DNA from: an uncultured Flavobacterium sp.
GTDB lineage: Bacteria > Bacteroidota > Bacteroidia > Flavobacteriales > Flavobacteriaceae
NCBI GenBank assembly: GCA_946479395.1
Contig: CAMLFV010000024.1
Span: 1-18,066 of the forward strand
Direction: 5' to 3'
Length of the DNA stretch: 18,066 nt
Shown: one piece after another, positions 1 to 8,461 of the stretch
Position numbering within the stretch: position 1 is the stretch's first letter
How the letters are laid out: each line of letters starts with the position of its first letter
The notes under the pieces: model-generated
Seen by the model: the letters and a program-made list of their open reading frames with translations, nothing else
The model's database searches: none
What the model was told of the DNA's origin: nothing
Program-made: the position numbers and the translations under genes

Positions 1-767
1 AAGCTACCAACCACAAAAGCTACCATGGTTACACCTAACGATATTTCGCTAGTTTCGGGCAAGGCTTTTGTTCCAAAATAAAAGGTCAATACAAAACCAA
101 TCCAAATAATAAGAGTGTGAATAAGAAACGGAATACGGTGCGGCATTTTAAAGATACTCAACACACCTTCTACCAATCCGGTTATTTTTTTTCGGATAAA
201 AACAAAGACTTTCCAGTTTGATGTATAAAGTAAATACAAACCTACTATTACAGTAATTGTAAAAACACCACCAATAATAGCCAATTGTTTTACCGGAATT
301 TGCTCTGTAATAAAGCCCATTAACTGTTTGTACTGCAACAATAATGCTGTAGCTACAAATAAAAGTAGAAAAAGCAGATCGATAAGGCGTTCGGCAATGA
401 TGGTTCCGAAACCTTTATCAAACGGAATGTTGTCGTATTTCTGAAGAACCGCTGCACGCGATAATTCGCCCGATCGCGGAATCGTTAAGTTTAATAAGTA
501 TCCAACAGCAATTGCCATGAAATTATTCCAAAAATTAGACTGATAACCTAAATACTGTAAGCTGTATTTCCAACGATAGGCTCGCGATGCATGGCTTATC
601 TTCATAAATAAAACCGACAAACCTATATAAAAATAATCGGCAGAAACAAAATAGCTTTTCATTTCGGTAATCTGCGCCGGCGTAAACTGGTTGTACGCGT
701 AATAAACCAAAAAAACTCCCAACAAAAGTGGGAGTGAAATATTTAGTATTTTTTTTAAAACCTTCAA
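1..767 (-). CDS. Flippase-like membrane protein, LPG_synthase_TM (UPF0104) family, 3' part outside window
   Basis: This is an integral inner-membrane protein related to the N-terminal flippase half of MprF and to other lysylphosphatidylglycerol-synthase transmembrane-domain proteins; its substrate here is unknown. The visible 255 residues start with a hydrophobic helix (about residues 7-24, containing SLPLLLGVFLVYY). Next come an ISHASRAYRWKY segment and the conserved NLTIPRSGELSRAAVLQKY and GTIIAERLIDLLFLLLF stretches, then further hydrophobic helices. The reading frame runs off the left edge, so the C-terminus is missing. The start is inferred to be TTG at 767-765: an in-frame TAG lies directly upstream, and the first ATG (about residue 31) would delete the first membrane helix. 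It begins 3 bases after the panD stop, so it is probably translationally coupled to panD in a panC-panD operon. The family assignment is firm; transport activity is inferred from homologues. Confidence 0.85.
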   Translation of the reverse strand, partial: MKVLKKILNISLPLLLGVFLVYYAYNQFTPAQITEMKSYFVSADYFYIGLSVLFMKISHASRAYRWKYSLQYLGYQSNFWNNFMAIAVGYLLNLTIPRSGELSRAAVLQKYDNIPFDKGFGTIIAERLIDLLFLLLFVATALLLQYKQLMGFITEQIPVKQLAIIGGVFTITVIVGLYLLYTSNWKVFVFIRKKITGLVEGVLSIFKMPHRIPFLIHTLIIWIGFVLTFYFGTKALPETSEISLGVTMVAFVVGS

Positions 768-770
768 CTA

Positions 771-1121
771 TTAAGTTAAAGTGTTATTTTCTTCGTTTGG
801 AAAAATAATCCAAGGTGAAAACGTTTTAGCTTCTTCAAAATCCATTAAAGCGTAGGTGATCACAATGATGATATCATCTTTCTGAACACGGCGCGCCGCA
901 GGACCATTCAAGGTAATTTCGCCGCTGTTTCTTGGACCCGGAATAGCGTAAGTTTCAAAACGTTCGCCATTATTAATGTTTACGATTGAAACCTTTTCGC
1001 CTTCGATAATGTTCGAGGCTTCCATTAAAGCAATATCAATAGTAATACTGCCAATATAATTTAAATCGGCACCTGTTACTTTAACGCGGTGGATTTTAGA
1101 TTTTAAAACTTCTATTTGCAT
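771..1121 (-). CDS. panD: Aspartate 1-decarboxylase (pyruvoyl-dependent)
   Basis: This enzyme decarboxylates L-aspartate to beta-alanine, the amine partner that PanC joins to pantoate in pantothenate/CoA synthesis; it is cytoplasmic. At 116 residues it has the usual PanD length. The self-processing site is visible as Gly24-Ser25 in YIGSIT; Ser25 would become the pyruvoyl group. Other family landmarks are Lys9, Thr57-Tyr58 (ETYAIPG) and the NGPAAR loop at residues 72-77. The start ATG lies 18 bases after the panC stop, and the downstream membrane-protein gene begins 3 bases after the panD stop, so the three genes look like one minus-strand transcript. Nothing looks broken. As with other short bacterial PanD proteins, maturation may be autocatalytic or assisted; no PanZ-like gene is present in the window. 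Confidence 0.97.
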   Translation of the reverse strand: MQIEVLKSKIHRVKVTGADLNYIGSITIDIALMEASNIIEGEKVSIVNINNGERFETYAIPGPRNSGEITLNGPAARRVQKDDIIIVITYALMDFEEAKTFSPWIIFPNEENNTLT

Positions 1122-1139
1122 GGTGCAAAGTTATAATTT

Positions 1140-1988
1140 TTAATTTAATGTAATGTTATCAATTAATCGCACACCTTCTACATGTACCACAATAAATGCG
1201 CGATAGTTTTTTCCATCCTCTTTTGTACTTGCCGTTTTTAATGAGGCTTCATCGGCAATTATAAAATATTCTAATGTAAAATCTGTTTCGCTTTCAAAAG
1301 CGGTTTTAACAAAAGCTTGGGCATCTTTAACATCTTTTTCTATAAAAAGATCTTTTGCAGCTTGTAACGTTTTGTAAATAAAAGCCGCTTTATCTTTTGC
1401 TTGGGCAGACAATCGTTCATTTCTTGAACTCATTGCCAATCCATTTGCTTCTCGAAAAATATGACAACCAACAACATCGATATTCATATTGTTTTTTTCG
1501 ACCATTTTGCGGATAATCTGCAATTGCTGAAAATCTTTCTCGCCAAAATACGCTTTAGTTGGCTGAACAATTTCAAACAGTTTCTTTACAATAGTACCAA
1601 CGCCGTTAAAATGTCCGGGACGGTTAGCTCCTTCCATTTCATTATCCAAACCATCGTAATCAAAAGGTTGCGCAACAGCGTTTCCTTCATAAATATCGTC
1701 AACAGTAGGTGCGTAAACAATAATTTTGTTCGATAACGCCTCTATCAACTCCAAATCTTTCTGCAAAGTGCGCGGATATTTCTCTAAATCTTCTGCATTA
1801 TTAAACTGCGTAGGATTTACGAAAATGCTCATTACCACCACATCATTCTCATTCATGGCTTGTTGCAGCAACGAAAGATGTCCTTTGTGAATTGCGCCCA
1901 TTGTTGGTACAAAACCAATAGTTTGCTTTGCCTGTAATAACGGCTGTAATTGCTGTTTTAACTGGCTTTGCGCATGAAATACCTTCAT
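1140..1988 (-). CDS. panC: Pantothenate synthetase (pantoate--beta-alanine ligase)
   Basis: This enzyme condenses pantoate with beta-alanine using ATP to give pantothenate, AMP and pyrophosphate in the cytoplasm. Its 282 residues match the family length. The nucleotidyltransferase-fold signatures are present: PTMGAIHKGH at residues 28-37 (HIGH-like, His34 and His37), FVNPTQF for pantoate and ATP binding, RPGHFNGV, FGEKDFQQ, and the KMSKS-equivalent loop AMSSRN. The start ATG at 1988 gives the normal N-terminus directly ahead of the first beta strand. It is the first gene of the panC-panD-membrane protein set and diverges from the glycogen-synthase-like operon. A TAATTTTG -7 element on the minus strand (2018-2011) sits about 22 bases upstream of the start codon. 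panB is not in the window. Confidence 0.97.
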   Translation of the reverse strand: MKVFHAQSQLKQQLQPLLQAKQTIGFVPTMGAIHKGHLSLLQQAMNENDVVVMSIFVNPTQFNNAEDLEKYPRTLQKDLELIEALSNKIIVYAPTVDDIYEGNAVAQPFDYDGLDNEMEGANRPGHFNGVGTIVKKLFEIVQPTKAYFGEKDFQQLQIIRKMVEKNNMNIDVVGCHIFREANGLAMSSRNERLSAQAKDKAAFIYKTLQAAKDLFIEKDVKDAQAFVKTAFESETDFTLEYFIIADEASLKTASTKEDGKNYRAFIVVHVEGVRLIDNITLN

Positions 1989-2010
1989 GTTCTTATTTTT
2001 TTAGTGATTG

Positions 2011-2018
2011 CAAAATTA
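2011..2018 (-). promoter_or_regulatory. Putative -7 element (TAnnTTTG) for panC
   Basis: Read on the minus strand this is TAATTTTG, an exact match to the TAnnTTTG -7 element used by the primary sigma factor of Bacteroidota. It lies 22 bases upstream of the panC ATG, giving a short predicted leader of about 15-16 bases. A clear TTG -33 element at the expected distance is not visible. The assignment is by pattern and position only. Confidence 0.5.
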
Positions 2019-2051
2019 GCACATTACTTAACATCGTAACACATTTTTTCG

Positions 2052-2059
2052 TAATTTTG
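2052..2059 (+). promoter_or_regulatory. Putative -7 element (TAnnTTTG) for the GT5-like/DUF4270/glmS operon
   Basis: TAATTTTG matches the Bacteroidota TAnnTTTG -7 consensus and lies 36 bases before the ATG at 2096, which would give a leader of about 30 bases. No good -33 TTG is seen at 17-23 bases upstream. The element is only 33 bases from the oppositely oriented -7 element of panC. Confidence 0.5.
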
Positions 2060-2095
2060 CCTCTTAAAAGCAATTTTTAATTTAATTAAAGAAGA

Positions 2096-2899
2096 ATGAA
2101 AGATAAGAGGATATTATATGTATCATCTGAAGTAGTGCCTTATTTACCTGAAAATGAAGTTTCGCAAGCTTCATTTGACACTCCAAAAATGATTAATGAT
2201 TTAGGTGGGCAGATCCGTATTTTTATGCCAAGATACGGTAGCATCAATGAAAGAAGACATCAGTTACATGAAGTTATAAGACTATCGGGTATGAATTTGG
2301 TAATCAATGACATGGATATGCCTTTAATTATTAAAGTTGCTTCGATTCCTAAAGAAAGAATCCAGGTTTATTTTATTGACAACGACGACTATTTTAAACG
2401 TAAGGGAACTTTTGGCGATGATGACGCTACGTTATACGATGACAACGACGAGCGCGCGATTTTCTTTGTAAAAGGTGTGGTTGAAACCATTAAAAAATTA
2501 AACTGGGTACCCGATGTAATTCACGTGCAAGGCTGGATGGCTTCTTTGCTACCGCTTTACATGAAGAAATATTACAACGACGAAAGTATTTTTGCCGATA
2601 CTAAAATCATTACATCGGTTTTTTCTACAGGTTTCGAAGGAAAATTATCAGACAATATGTTTGAAAAAGTGGCTTTTGATGAATTTGATGCAGACGATAT
2701 CGATTCTTTAAAAGATGCTACTTTTGAAAATATCATGAAGAATGCCATTAATCATTCAGACGGAATCGTAATTTCTTCACAAGAGATATCAGAAGATTTA
2801 ACAAATTATATACAAAGTTCAAATAAACCTTTCTTACCTTTCGACGCGAAAGAAAAAATGAAGGATTTTTATCCGGAATTCTATCTTCATAAGGTTTAA
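2096..2899 (+). CDS. Glycogen/starch synthase-like protein, N-terminal GT5 domain only
   Basis: This 267-residue protein aligns with the N-terminal Rossmann domain of GT5 glycogen/starch synthases: RILYVSSEVVPYLPE near the start, an IRIFMPRYGSI strand, VYFIDNDDYFKR, DDNDERAIFFVKGVVE, and DVIHVQGWMASLLPLYM at about residues 140-156. Full GT5 enzymes are about 470-490 residues, and here the C-terminal nucleotide-binding domain is absent. The KxGGL sugar-nucleotide motif is replaced by ENEVSQASF (19-27), and the HxHDW motif reads HVQGW (143-147). Glycogen synthase activity is therefore unlikely. Stand-alone copies of this kind are annotated as glycogen synthase in many Bacteroidota next to DUF4270 and glmS, so it is probably an intact gene of this clade rather than a fragment; it ends in its own stop with no downstream remnant. 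It is the first gene of an operon with 12 bases to the DUF4270 gene. A binding or regulatory role is inferred; the true function is unknown. Confidence 0.85.
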   Translation: MKDKRILYVSSEVVPYLPENEVSQASFDTPKMINDLGGQIRIFMPRYGSINERRHQLHEVIRLSGMNLVINDMDMPLIIKVASIPKERIQVYFIDNDDYFKRKGTFGDDDATLYDDNDERAIFFVKGVVETIKKLNWVPDVIHVQGWMASLLPLYMKKYYNDESIFADTKIITSVFSTGFEGKLSDNMFEKVAFDEFDADDIDSLKDATFENIMKNAINHSDGIVISSQEISEDLTNYIQSSNKPFLPFDAKEKMKDFYPEFYLHKV

Positions 2900-2911
2900 T
2901 TTAAAGCATCT

Positions 2912-4522
2912 ATGAAAAAAAAATCGATTGTTAAATTTGCATTCCTTTCTATTTTATCTGTAACCGCAATTTCTTGTGAGCAGGAATTTACCGAAATGGG
3001 TTCTGAAATTATCGACAGCGACCAGTTTGGTTTTGACAAGTATTTGGTTCAGAATATTTCAACAACAAATAGCGAATCCGGAGTTGCGAACACACGTAAT
3101 TTACCTGTAAACAATTTTGGAGTTTATACGCATAGTGCTTTTGGAAAAACAGCAGCGCATTTTGTTACGCAGATCGAAATGAAAAACAATTCCGATTTAA
3201 CTTCTGTTGGAGCAAATCCGGTGTTAGATTCGGTTTACGTTTACATTCCTTTTACAAGCAGTGTATCTTCAACAGATTCTGAAGGAAACAGATCATACGT
3301 TGTTTCAAACCTATACGGTAGCGGAAAATTTAATTTAAATGTTTACGAAAACGGATACTTTTTACGTGCAACCGATCCTAACAACAATTTTGATCCACAG
3401 TTTTATTATGCAGACGAAAAAAGTGTTTTCGATCAATATAAAAAAGGATTAAACGGTAACGAACGTTTAAACAATTCTACCAACACGGCACAAAACACCG
3501 ATTTTACTTTCAATAAAAATGAAATAAAATTGTATGCCTATAATGCCGACGGTACACCGCAAATGGTAGATGGCAAACATAAAGTAAAAGAACGTTTGGC
3601 ACCAGGTGTTTGGTTAGATTTGGATAAAAACTACTTTCAAACCAAATTTTTTGCAGGCGACAAACATAAGTCTTTAATCAACAACGGACTTTTAAAAGAA
3701 TATTTCCGCGGATTGTATTTTGAAGCGATAGATTCTTACAACCAAAACGCATTGGCTCAGTTAGATTTAAGCAAAGGAAAGGTTGTTTTTGTTTATAAGG
3801 CAGATGGTGCCATAGACAGCGAAACCAACCAACCAAAACGCGAGCGTAAAACCTACGAATTTGGTATTGGTTATGCAGAATCGCAATCAACATCAGACAC
3901 AAGAACAGCAACAACCGTTAATTTATTAGAGAGCAATTTTGATTTAGAAAATAATTCTGCTGGAAACATTTGGTTAAAAGGTGGCGGAAAAAGCAGCTAT
4001 GCAACCATTTCTCTTTTTGGAAACGATAGCGACAACAGCGGAAAAGCCGATGAATTGGAAACCTTAATCAACAATAAATGGTTGGTAAACCAGGCATTGT
4101 TAACGCTTTATGTAGATCATACTGCTACAGGATTAGATACTATTTCATCTCCAAGACAATTGTTCTTATACGATTTTAAAAACAATAAGGTTATTGCAGA
4201 TTATACAAATGATACATCAACAATTGGTAAACCAATTTACGGTGGCGGTTTAAACAAATCAAACAAAACGGTTCATAAATACCAGTTCAGGGTAACAGAT
4301 CACATTAACAACTTAATTCAAAAAGATTCTACAAACGTGCCTTTAGGATTGGTTGTTGCAAACAATATTAACAACGCAATAATGAACCCTGTAAAAGGTT
4401 CTAACAAAAAAATTCCTATGACTGCAACAATGAATCCGTTCGGAACCGTTATTTACGCTCCAAACGCTTCAAACAGCGACGTAAGAATGAAATTAGAGAT
4501 TTATTACACTAAAGAAAAATAA
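2912..4522 (+). CDS. DUF4270 domain-containing lipoprotein
   Basis: This 536-residue protein has a lipoprotein signal peptide: basic MKKK, a hydrophobic stretch, and the lipobox-like end TAISC with Cys22 as the lipidation site. The mature start CEQEFTEMGSE is rich in acidic residues. Acidic residues just after the cysteine are a feature of surface-export signals in several Bacteroidota, so an outer-membrane, possibly surface-facing, location is inferred. The body has the DUF4270 pattern: an early GSEIIDSDQFGFDKY segment, repeated Asn/Ser/Thr-rich beta-strand stretches, and LDSVYVYIPF and VNQALLTLYVDH motifs. The end is strand-like (MKLEIYYTKEK). It lies 12 bases after the GT5-like gene and 2 bases before glmS, so co-transcription is very likely. 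The molecular function of DUF4270 is not known to me; the operon suggests a link to amino-sugar-containing envelope material. Confidence 0.88.
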   Translation: MKKKSIVKFAFLSILSVTAISCEQEFTEMGSEIIDSDQFGFDKYLVQNISTTNSESGVANTRNLPVNNFGVYTHSAFGKTAAHFVTQIEMKNNSDLTSVGANPVLDSVYVYIPFTSSVSSTDSEGNRSYVVSNLYGSGKFNLNVYENGYFLRATDPNNNFDPQFYYADEKSVFDQYKKGLNGNERLNNSTNTAQNTDFTFNKNEIKLYAYNADGTPQMVDGKHKVKERLAPGVWLDLDKNYFQTKFFAGDKHKSLINNGLLKEYFRGLYFEAIDSYNQNALAQLDLSKGKVVFVYKADGAIDSETNQPKRERKTYEFGIGYAESQSTSDTRTATTVNLLESNFDLENNSAGNIWLKGGGKSSYATISLFGNDSDNSGKADELETLINNKWLVNQALLTLYVDHTATGLDTISSPRQLFLYDFKNNKVIADYTNDTSTIGKPIYGGGLNKSNKTVHKYQFRVTDHINNLIQKDSTNVPLGLVVANNINNAIMNPVKGSNKKIPMTATMNPFGTVIYAPNASNSDVRMKLEIYYTKEK

Positions 4523-4524
4523 TT

Positions 4525-6372
4525 ATGTGCGGAATTGTAGGTTACATTGGAAGCAAAGATGCTTATCCAATCATTATTAAAGGATTAAAACGTTTAGAAT
4601 ATAGAGGATATGACAGTGCCGGAGTTGCATTATACGACGGTGAAAAATTCATTTCAAGCAAAACAAAAGGCAAAGTTTCTGATTTGGAAAAAAGAGCCGA
4701 AGAAGAAAACACCTTTAAAGGATCAATGGGAATTGGGCATACACGTTGGGCTACACATGGCGTTCCAAACGATGTTAACTCGCACCCGCATTTTTCAAAT
4801 TCTGGTGAATTAGTAATTATTCACAACGGAATTATTGAAAACTACGAACCTTTAAAACAAGAATTAATCAATCGCGGTTACACTTTCAAGTCGGATACCG
4901 ACACAGAAGTATTGGTAAACTTAATTGAAGACATCCAGAAAAATAAAGGTTTAAAATTAGGAAAAGCCGTTCAGGTGGCGTTAAACCAAGTAGTTGGTGC
5001 GTACGCAATTTGCGTTATGGATATTAAAAAACCAAACGAAATTGTGGCGGCACGTTTAGGCAGCCCTTTGGCAATTGGTATTGGCGAAGGCGAATTTTTT
5101 GTTGCTTCAGATGCTTCTCCGTTTATCGAATACACCAACAACGCGATTTATTTGGAAGATGAAGAAATGGCGATTATCCGTTTACACAAACCAATTAAAA
5201 TCCGTAAGATAAAATCAGATAGTGAAGTAAGTCCGTACATTCAAGAGTTGCAATTAAACTTGGAGCAAATTGAAAAAGGCGGTTACGATCACTTCATGTT
5301 GAAAGAAATTTACGAACAACCACAAGTTATTCGTGATACGTTCCGCGGACGTTTATTAAGCGACCAAGGATTGATAAAAATGGCAGGAATTGAAGATAAT
5401 CTTGCAAAATTCATCAACGCAAAACGCATTGTTATTGTGGCTTGTGGAACATCATGGCATGCAGCACAAGTTGCAGAATACATGATCGAAGAATTTGCTC
5501 GTATCCCTGTTGAAGTAGAATACGCATCAGAATTCCGCTACAGAAATCCAATCATCAATGCAGACGATGTAGTCATCGCTATTTCACAATCGGGTGAAAC
5601 GGCTGATACGCTGGCTGCTATAAAATTGGCTAAAGAAAAAGGCGCATTCGTATTTGGTGTATGTAACGTTGTTGGATCATCTATTTCTCGTGAAACACAT
5701 GCAGGTGCTTATACACACGCAGGTCCCGAAATTGGTGTAGCATCAACAAAAGCATTCACAACACAAATTACCGTTTTGGCATTAATCGCGTTGCGTTTGG
5801 CTAAAGCAAAAGGAACCATGTCGCAGTCTGATTATTTGAGAAATTTGATCGAATTAGAACTGATTCCTGAAAAAGTACAAGAAGCTTTATTAGAAAACGA
5901 CCGTATTCTGGAAATTGCTCATATATATAAAGATGCACCAAACTGCTTGTTCTTAGGTCGTGGATTCAACTTCCCGGTAGCATTAGAAGGAGCATTGAAG
6001 TTGAAAGAAATTTCGTACATACACGCAGAAGGATATCCGGCTGCCGAAATGAAACACGGACCAATTGCTTTGATCGATGAAAACATGCCGGTTATTGTAA
6101 TTGCACCACAGCAAAATCATTATGATAAGGTTGTAAGCAACATTCAAGAGATTAAAGCACGCAGCGGAAAAATCATTGCATTGGTATCAAAAGGCGACGA
6201 ACAAGTGAAAAATCTTGCCGATCATATTATCGAAATGCCAAATTCAACCGAAGCGTTAACGTCTATCATTGCTACCATTCCATTACAGTTATTGTCTTAC
6301 CATGTAGCTGTTTTACGAGGCACCAACGTAGATCAACCAAGGAATTTAGCCAAATCGGTTACCGTAGAATAA
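4525..6372 (+). CDS. glmS: Glutamine--fructose-6-phosphate aminotransferase (isomerizing)
   Basis: This enzyme makes glucosamine-6-phosphate from fructose-6-phosphate and glutamine, the first step toward UDP-GlcNAc for peptidoglycan and surface glycans; it is cytoplasmic. The 615 residues are full length. The N-terminal class-II glutaminase domain begins MCGIVGYIG, with Cys2 becoming the N-terminal nucleophile, followed by HTRWATHG and NSHPH motifs. Two SIS isomerase domains follow: one with CGTSWHAA from Cys307 and SQSGET at 354-359, the second with LGRGFNFPVALEGALKLKEIS (Glu495). The C-terminal tail ends PRNLAKSVTVE as in the family. The ATG is 2 bases after the DUF4270 stop. An intrinsic terminator begins 5 bases after the glmS stop. 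No glmS ribozyme is visible, since the gene is preceded directly by coding sequence. Confidence 0.98.
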   Translation: MCGIVGYIGSKDAYPIIIKGLKRLEYRGYDSAGVALYDGEKFISSKTKGKVSDLEKRAEEENTFKGSMGIGHTRWATHGVPNDVNSHPHFSNSGELVIIHNGIIENYEPLKQELINRGYTFKSDTDTEVLVNLIEDIQKNKGLKLGKAVQVALNQVVGAYAICVMDIKKPNEIVAARLGSPLAIGIGEGEFFVASDASPFIEYTNNAIYLEDEEMAIIRLHKPIKIRKIKSDSEVSPYIQELQLNLEQIEKGGYDHFMLKEIYEQPQVIRDTFRGRLLSDQGLIKMAGIEDNLAKFINAKRIVIVACGTSWHAAQVAEYMIEEFARIPVEVEYASEFRYRNPIINADDVVIAISQSGETADTLAAIKLAKEKGAFVFGVCNVVGSSISRETHAGAYTHAGPEIGVASTKAFTTQITVLALIALRLAKAKGTMSQSDYLRNLIELELIPEKVQEALLENDRILEIAHIYKDAPNCLFLGRGFNFPVALEGALKLKEISYIHAEGYPAAEMKHGPIALIDENMPVIVIAPQQNHYDKVVSNIQEIKARSGKIIALVSKGDEQVKNLADHIIEMPNSTEALTSIIATIPLQLLSYHVAVLRGTNVDQPRNLAKSVTVE

Positions 6373-6376
6373 TTTA

Positions 6377-6409
6377 AAAATGACGAGCACAAACAAGGTT
6401 CGTCATTTT
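6377..6409 (+). terminator. Intrinsic terminator after glmS
   Basis: A 10-bp perfect stem (AAAATGACGA at 6377-6386 with TCGTCATTTT at 6400-6409) encloses a 13-base loop and runs into T-rich sequence. It starts 5 bases after the glmS stop codon and separates glmS from the atpD promoter. Confidence 0.85.
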
Positions 6410-6455
6410 TTATAGAAAATATTAATTAGGGCTATTTATTATTACAAAAAAAAAC

Positions 6456-6463
6456 TATCTTTG
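6456..6463 (+). promoter_or_regulatory. Putative -7 element (TAnnTTTG) for atpD-atpC
   Basis: TATCTTTG matches the Bacteroidota -7 consensus and is followed by a purine-rich start region. It lies 61 bases before the atpD ATG, predicting a leader of about 55 bases. It sits just after the glmS terminator, as expected for an independent transcript. A -33 TTG is not obvious in the A/T-rich sequence upstream. Confidence 0.65.
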
Positions 6464-6521
6464 CACATCGAAAAAAGTCGTTTTTTCACAATTGATAATT
6501 AGCTGTTAAATAAATACATAA

Positions 6522-8036
<1,515 letters not shown>

Positions 8037-8055
8037 TCACAAAAAACAATTTATT

Positions 8056-8337
8056 ATGATTTTAGAAATTGTTTCGCCAGAGGCTACACTATTTAAAGGT
8101 CAAGTTACCGCTGTGTCTGTTCCTGGAATCAATGGTGAGTTTCAAATGTTAAGCAACCACGCGCCAATTGTTTCTTTATTAGTTGAAGGAAGAATTAAAA
8201 TCGCAGGTACTAACTTACAGTTTGAACCACAATTTGAAAACCGATTTGAAAAGATTGACAATAATACGTATTACTTGCCAATAAAATCGGGAACACTTGA
8301 ATTAAAAGATAACAAGATAAATATCTTAGCAAATTAA
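8056..8337 (+). CDS. atpC: F1Fo ATP synthase subunit epsilon (short form)
   Basis: This subunit binds the gamma stalk of F1 and helps couple rotation to proton flow. The 93 residues correspond only to the N-terminal beta-sandwich domain: MILEIVSPEATLFKGQV, then the hallmark GEFQMLSNHAPIVSLL, ending in a short strand KDNKINILAN. The C-terminal two-helix domain of E. coli-type epsilon (about 138 residues), which inhibits ATP hydrolysis, is absent. Short epsilon subunits are normal in Bacteroidota, and the gene ends cleanly before a terminator, so this is not a truncation. It is co-transcribed with atpD 19 bases upstream. The assignment rests on sequence and position together. Confidence 0.95.
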   Translation: MILEIVSPEATLFKGQVTAVSVPGINGEFQMLSNHAPIVSLLVEGRIKIAGTNLQFEPQFENRFEKIDNNTYYLPIKSGTLELKDNKINILAN

Positions 8338-8341
8338 ATAG

Positions 8342-8369
8342 AAAACCAACTCAACTGAGTTGGTTTTTT
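8342..8369 (+). terminator. Intrinsic terminator after atpC
   Basis: An 11-bp perfect stem, AAAACCAACTC (8342-8352) with GAGTTGGTTTT (8357-8367), has a 4-base loop and a run of six T (8364-8369). It starts 4 bases after the atpC stop and ends the atpD-atpC transcript. Confidence 0.9.
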
Positions 8370-8389
8370 GCTTTAAGAAGTTTTCCACT

Positions 8390-8419
8390 AACTTTGACAA
8401 AGCCCAGAACTTTGACAAA
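8390..8419. repeat. Two direct copies of AACTTTGACAAA, 18-base period
   Basis: AACTTTGACAAA occurs at 8390-8401 and again at 8408-8419. Each copy holds a small dyad (TTTG-A-CAAA). The pair lies between two convergent transcript ends, atpC and the S41 protease, in sequence with no gene. It may belong to a dispersed intergenic repeat family or be a relic of local duplication; the sequence alone does not decide. Confidence 0.6.
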
Positions 8420-8430
8420 CTTTTTTTTTA

Positions 8431-8461
8431 AAATAAGCACCTTATTACAAGGTGCTTATTT
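8431..8461. terminator. Bidirectional terminator overlapping the end of the S41 protease gene
   Basis: A 13-bp perfect stem (AAATAAGCACCTT at 8431-8443 with AAGGTGCTTATTT at 8449-8461) encloses a 5-base loop. On the plus strand the T run after the stem extends through 8464, and on the minus strand the stem ends in TTTT. The protease stop codon (8447-8445, TAA on the minus strand) lies entirely in the loop, so one arm of the hairpin encodes the last residues of the protein. It can serve the protease transcript and back up the atpC terminator. Confidence 0.85.

Noticed and set aside
1461..1736. Plus-strand open frame inside panC
   Set aside because: It is wholly antisense to a well-conserved gene and has no recognisable protein features.
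3678..3914. Minus-strand open frame inside the DUF4270 gene
   Set aside because: Antisense to a clear gene, with no domain and no promoter or spacing support.
4523..4524. A glmS ribozyme controlling glmS
   Set aside because: Only 2 bases separate glmS from the upstream coding sequence, and this ribozyme class is typical of Firmicutes.
4610..4813. Plus-strand frame-shifted open frame inside glmS
   Set aside because: It overlaps the conserved glutaminase domain in another frame.
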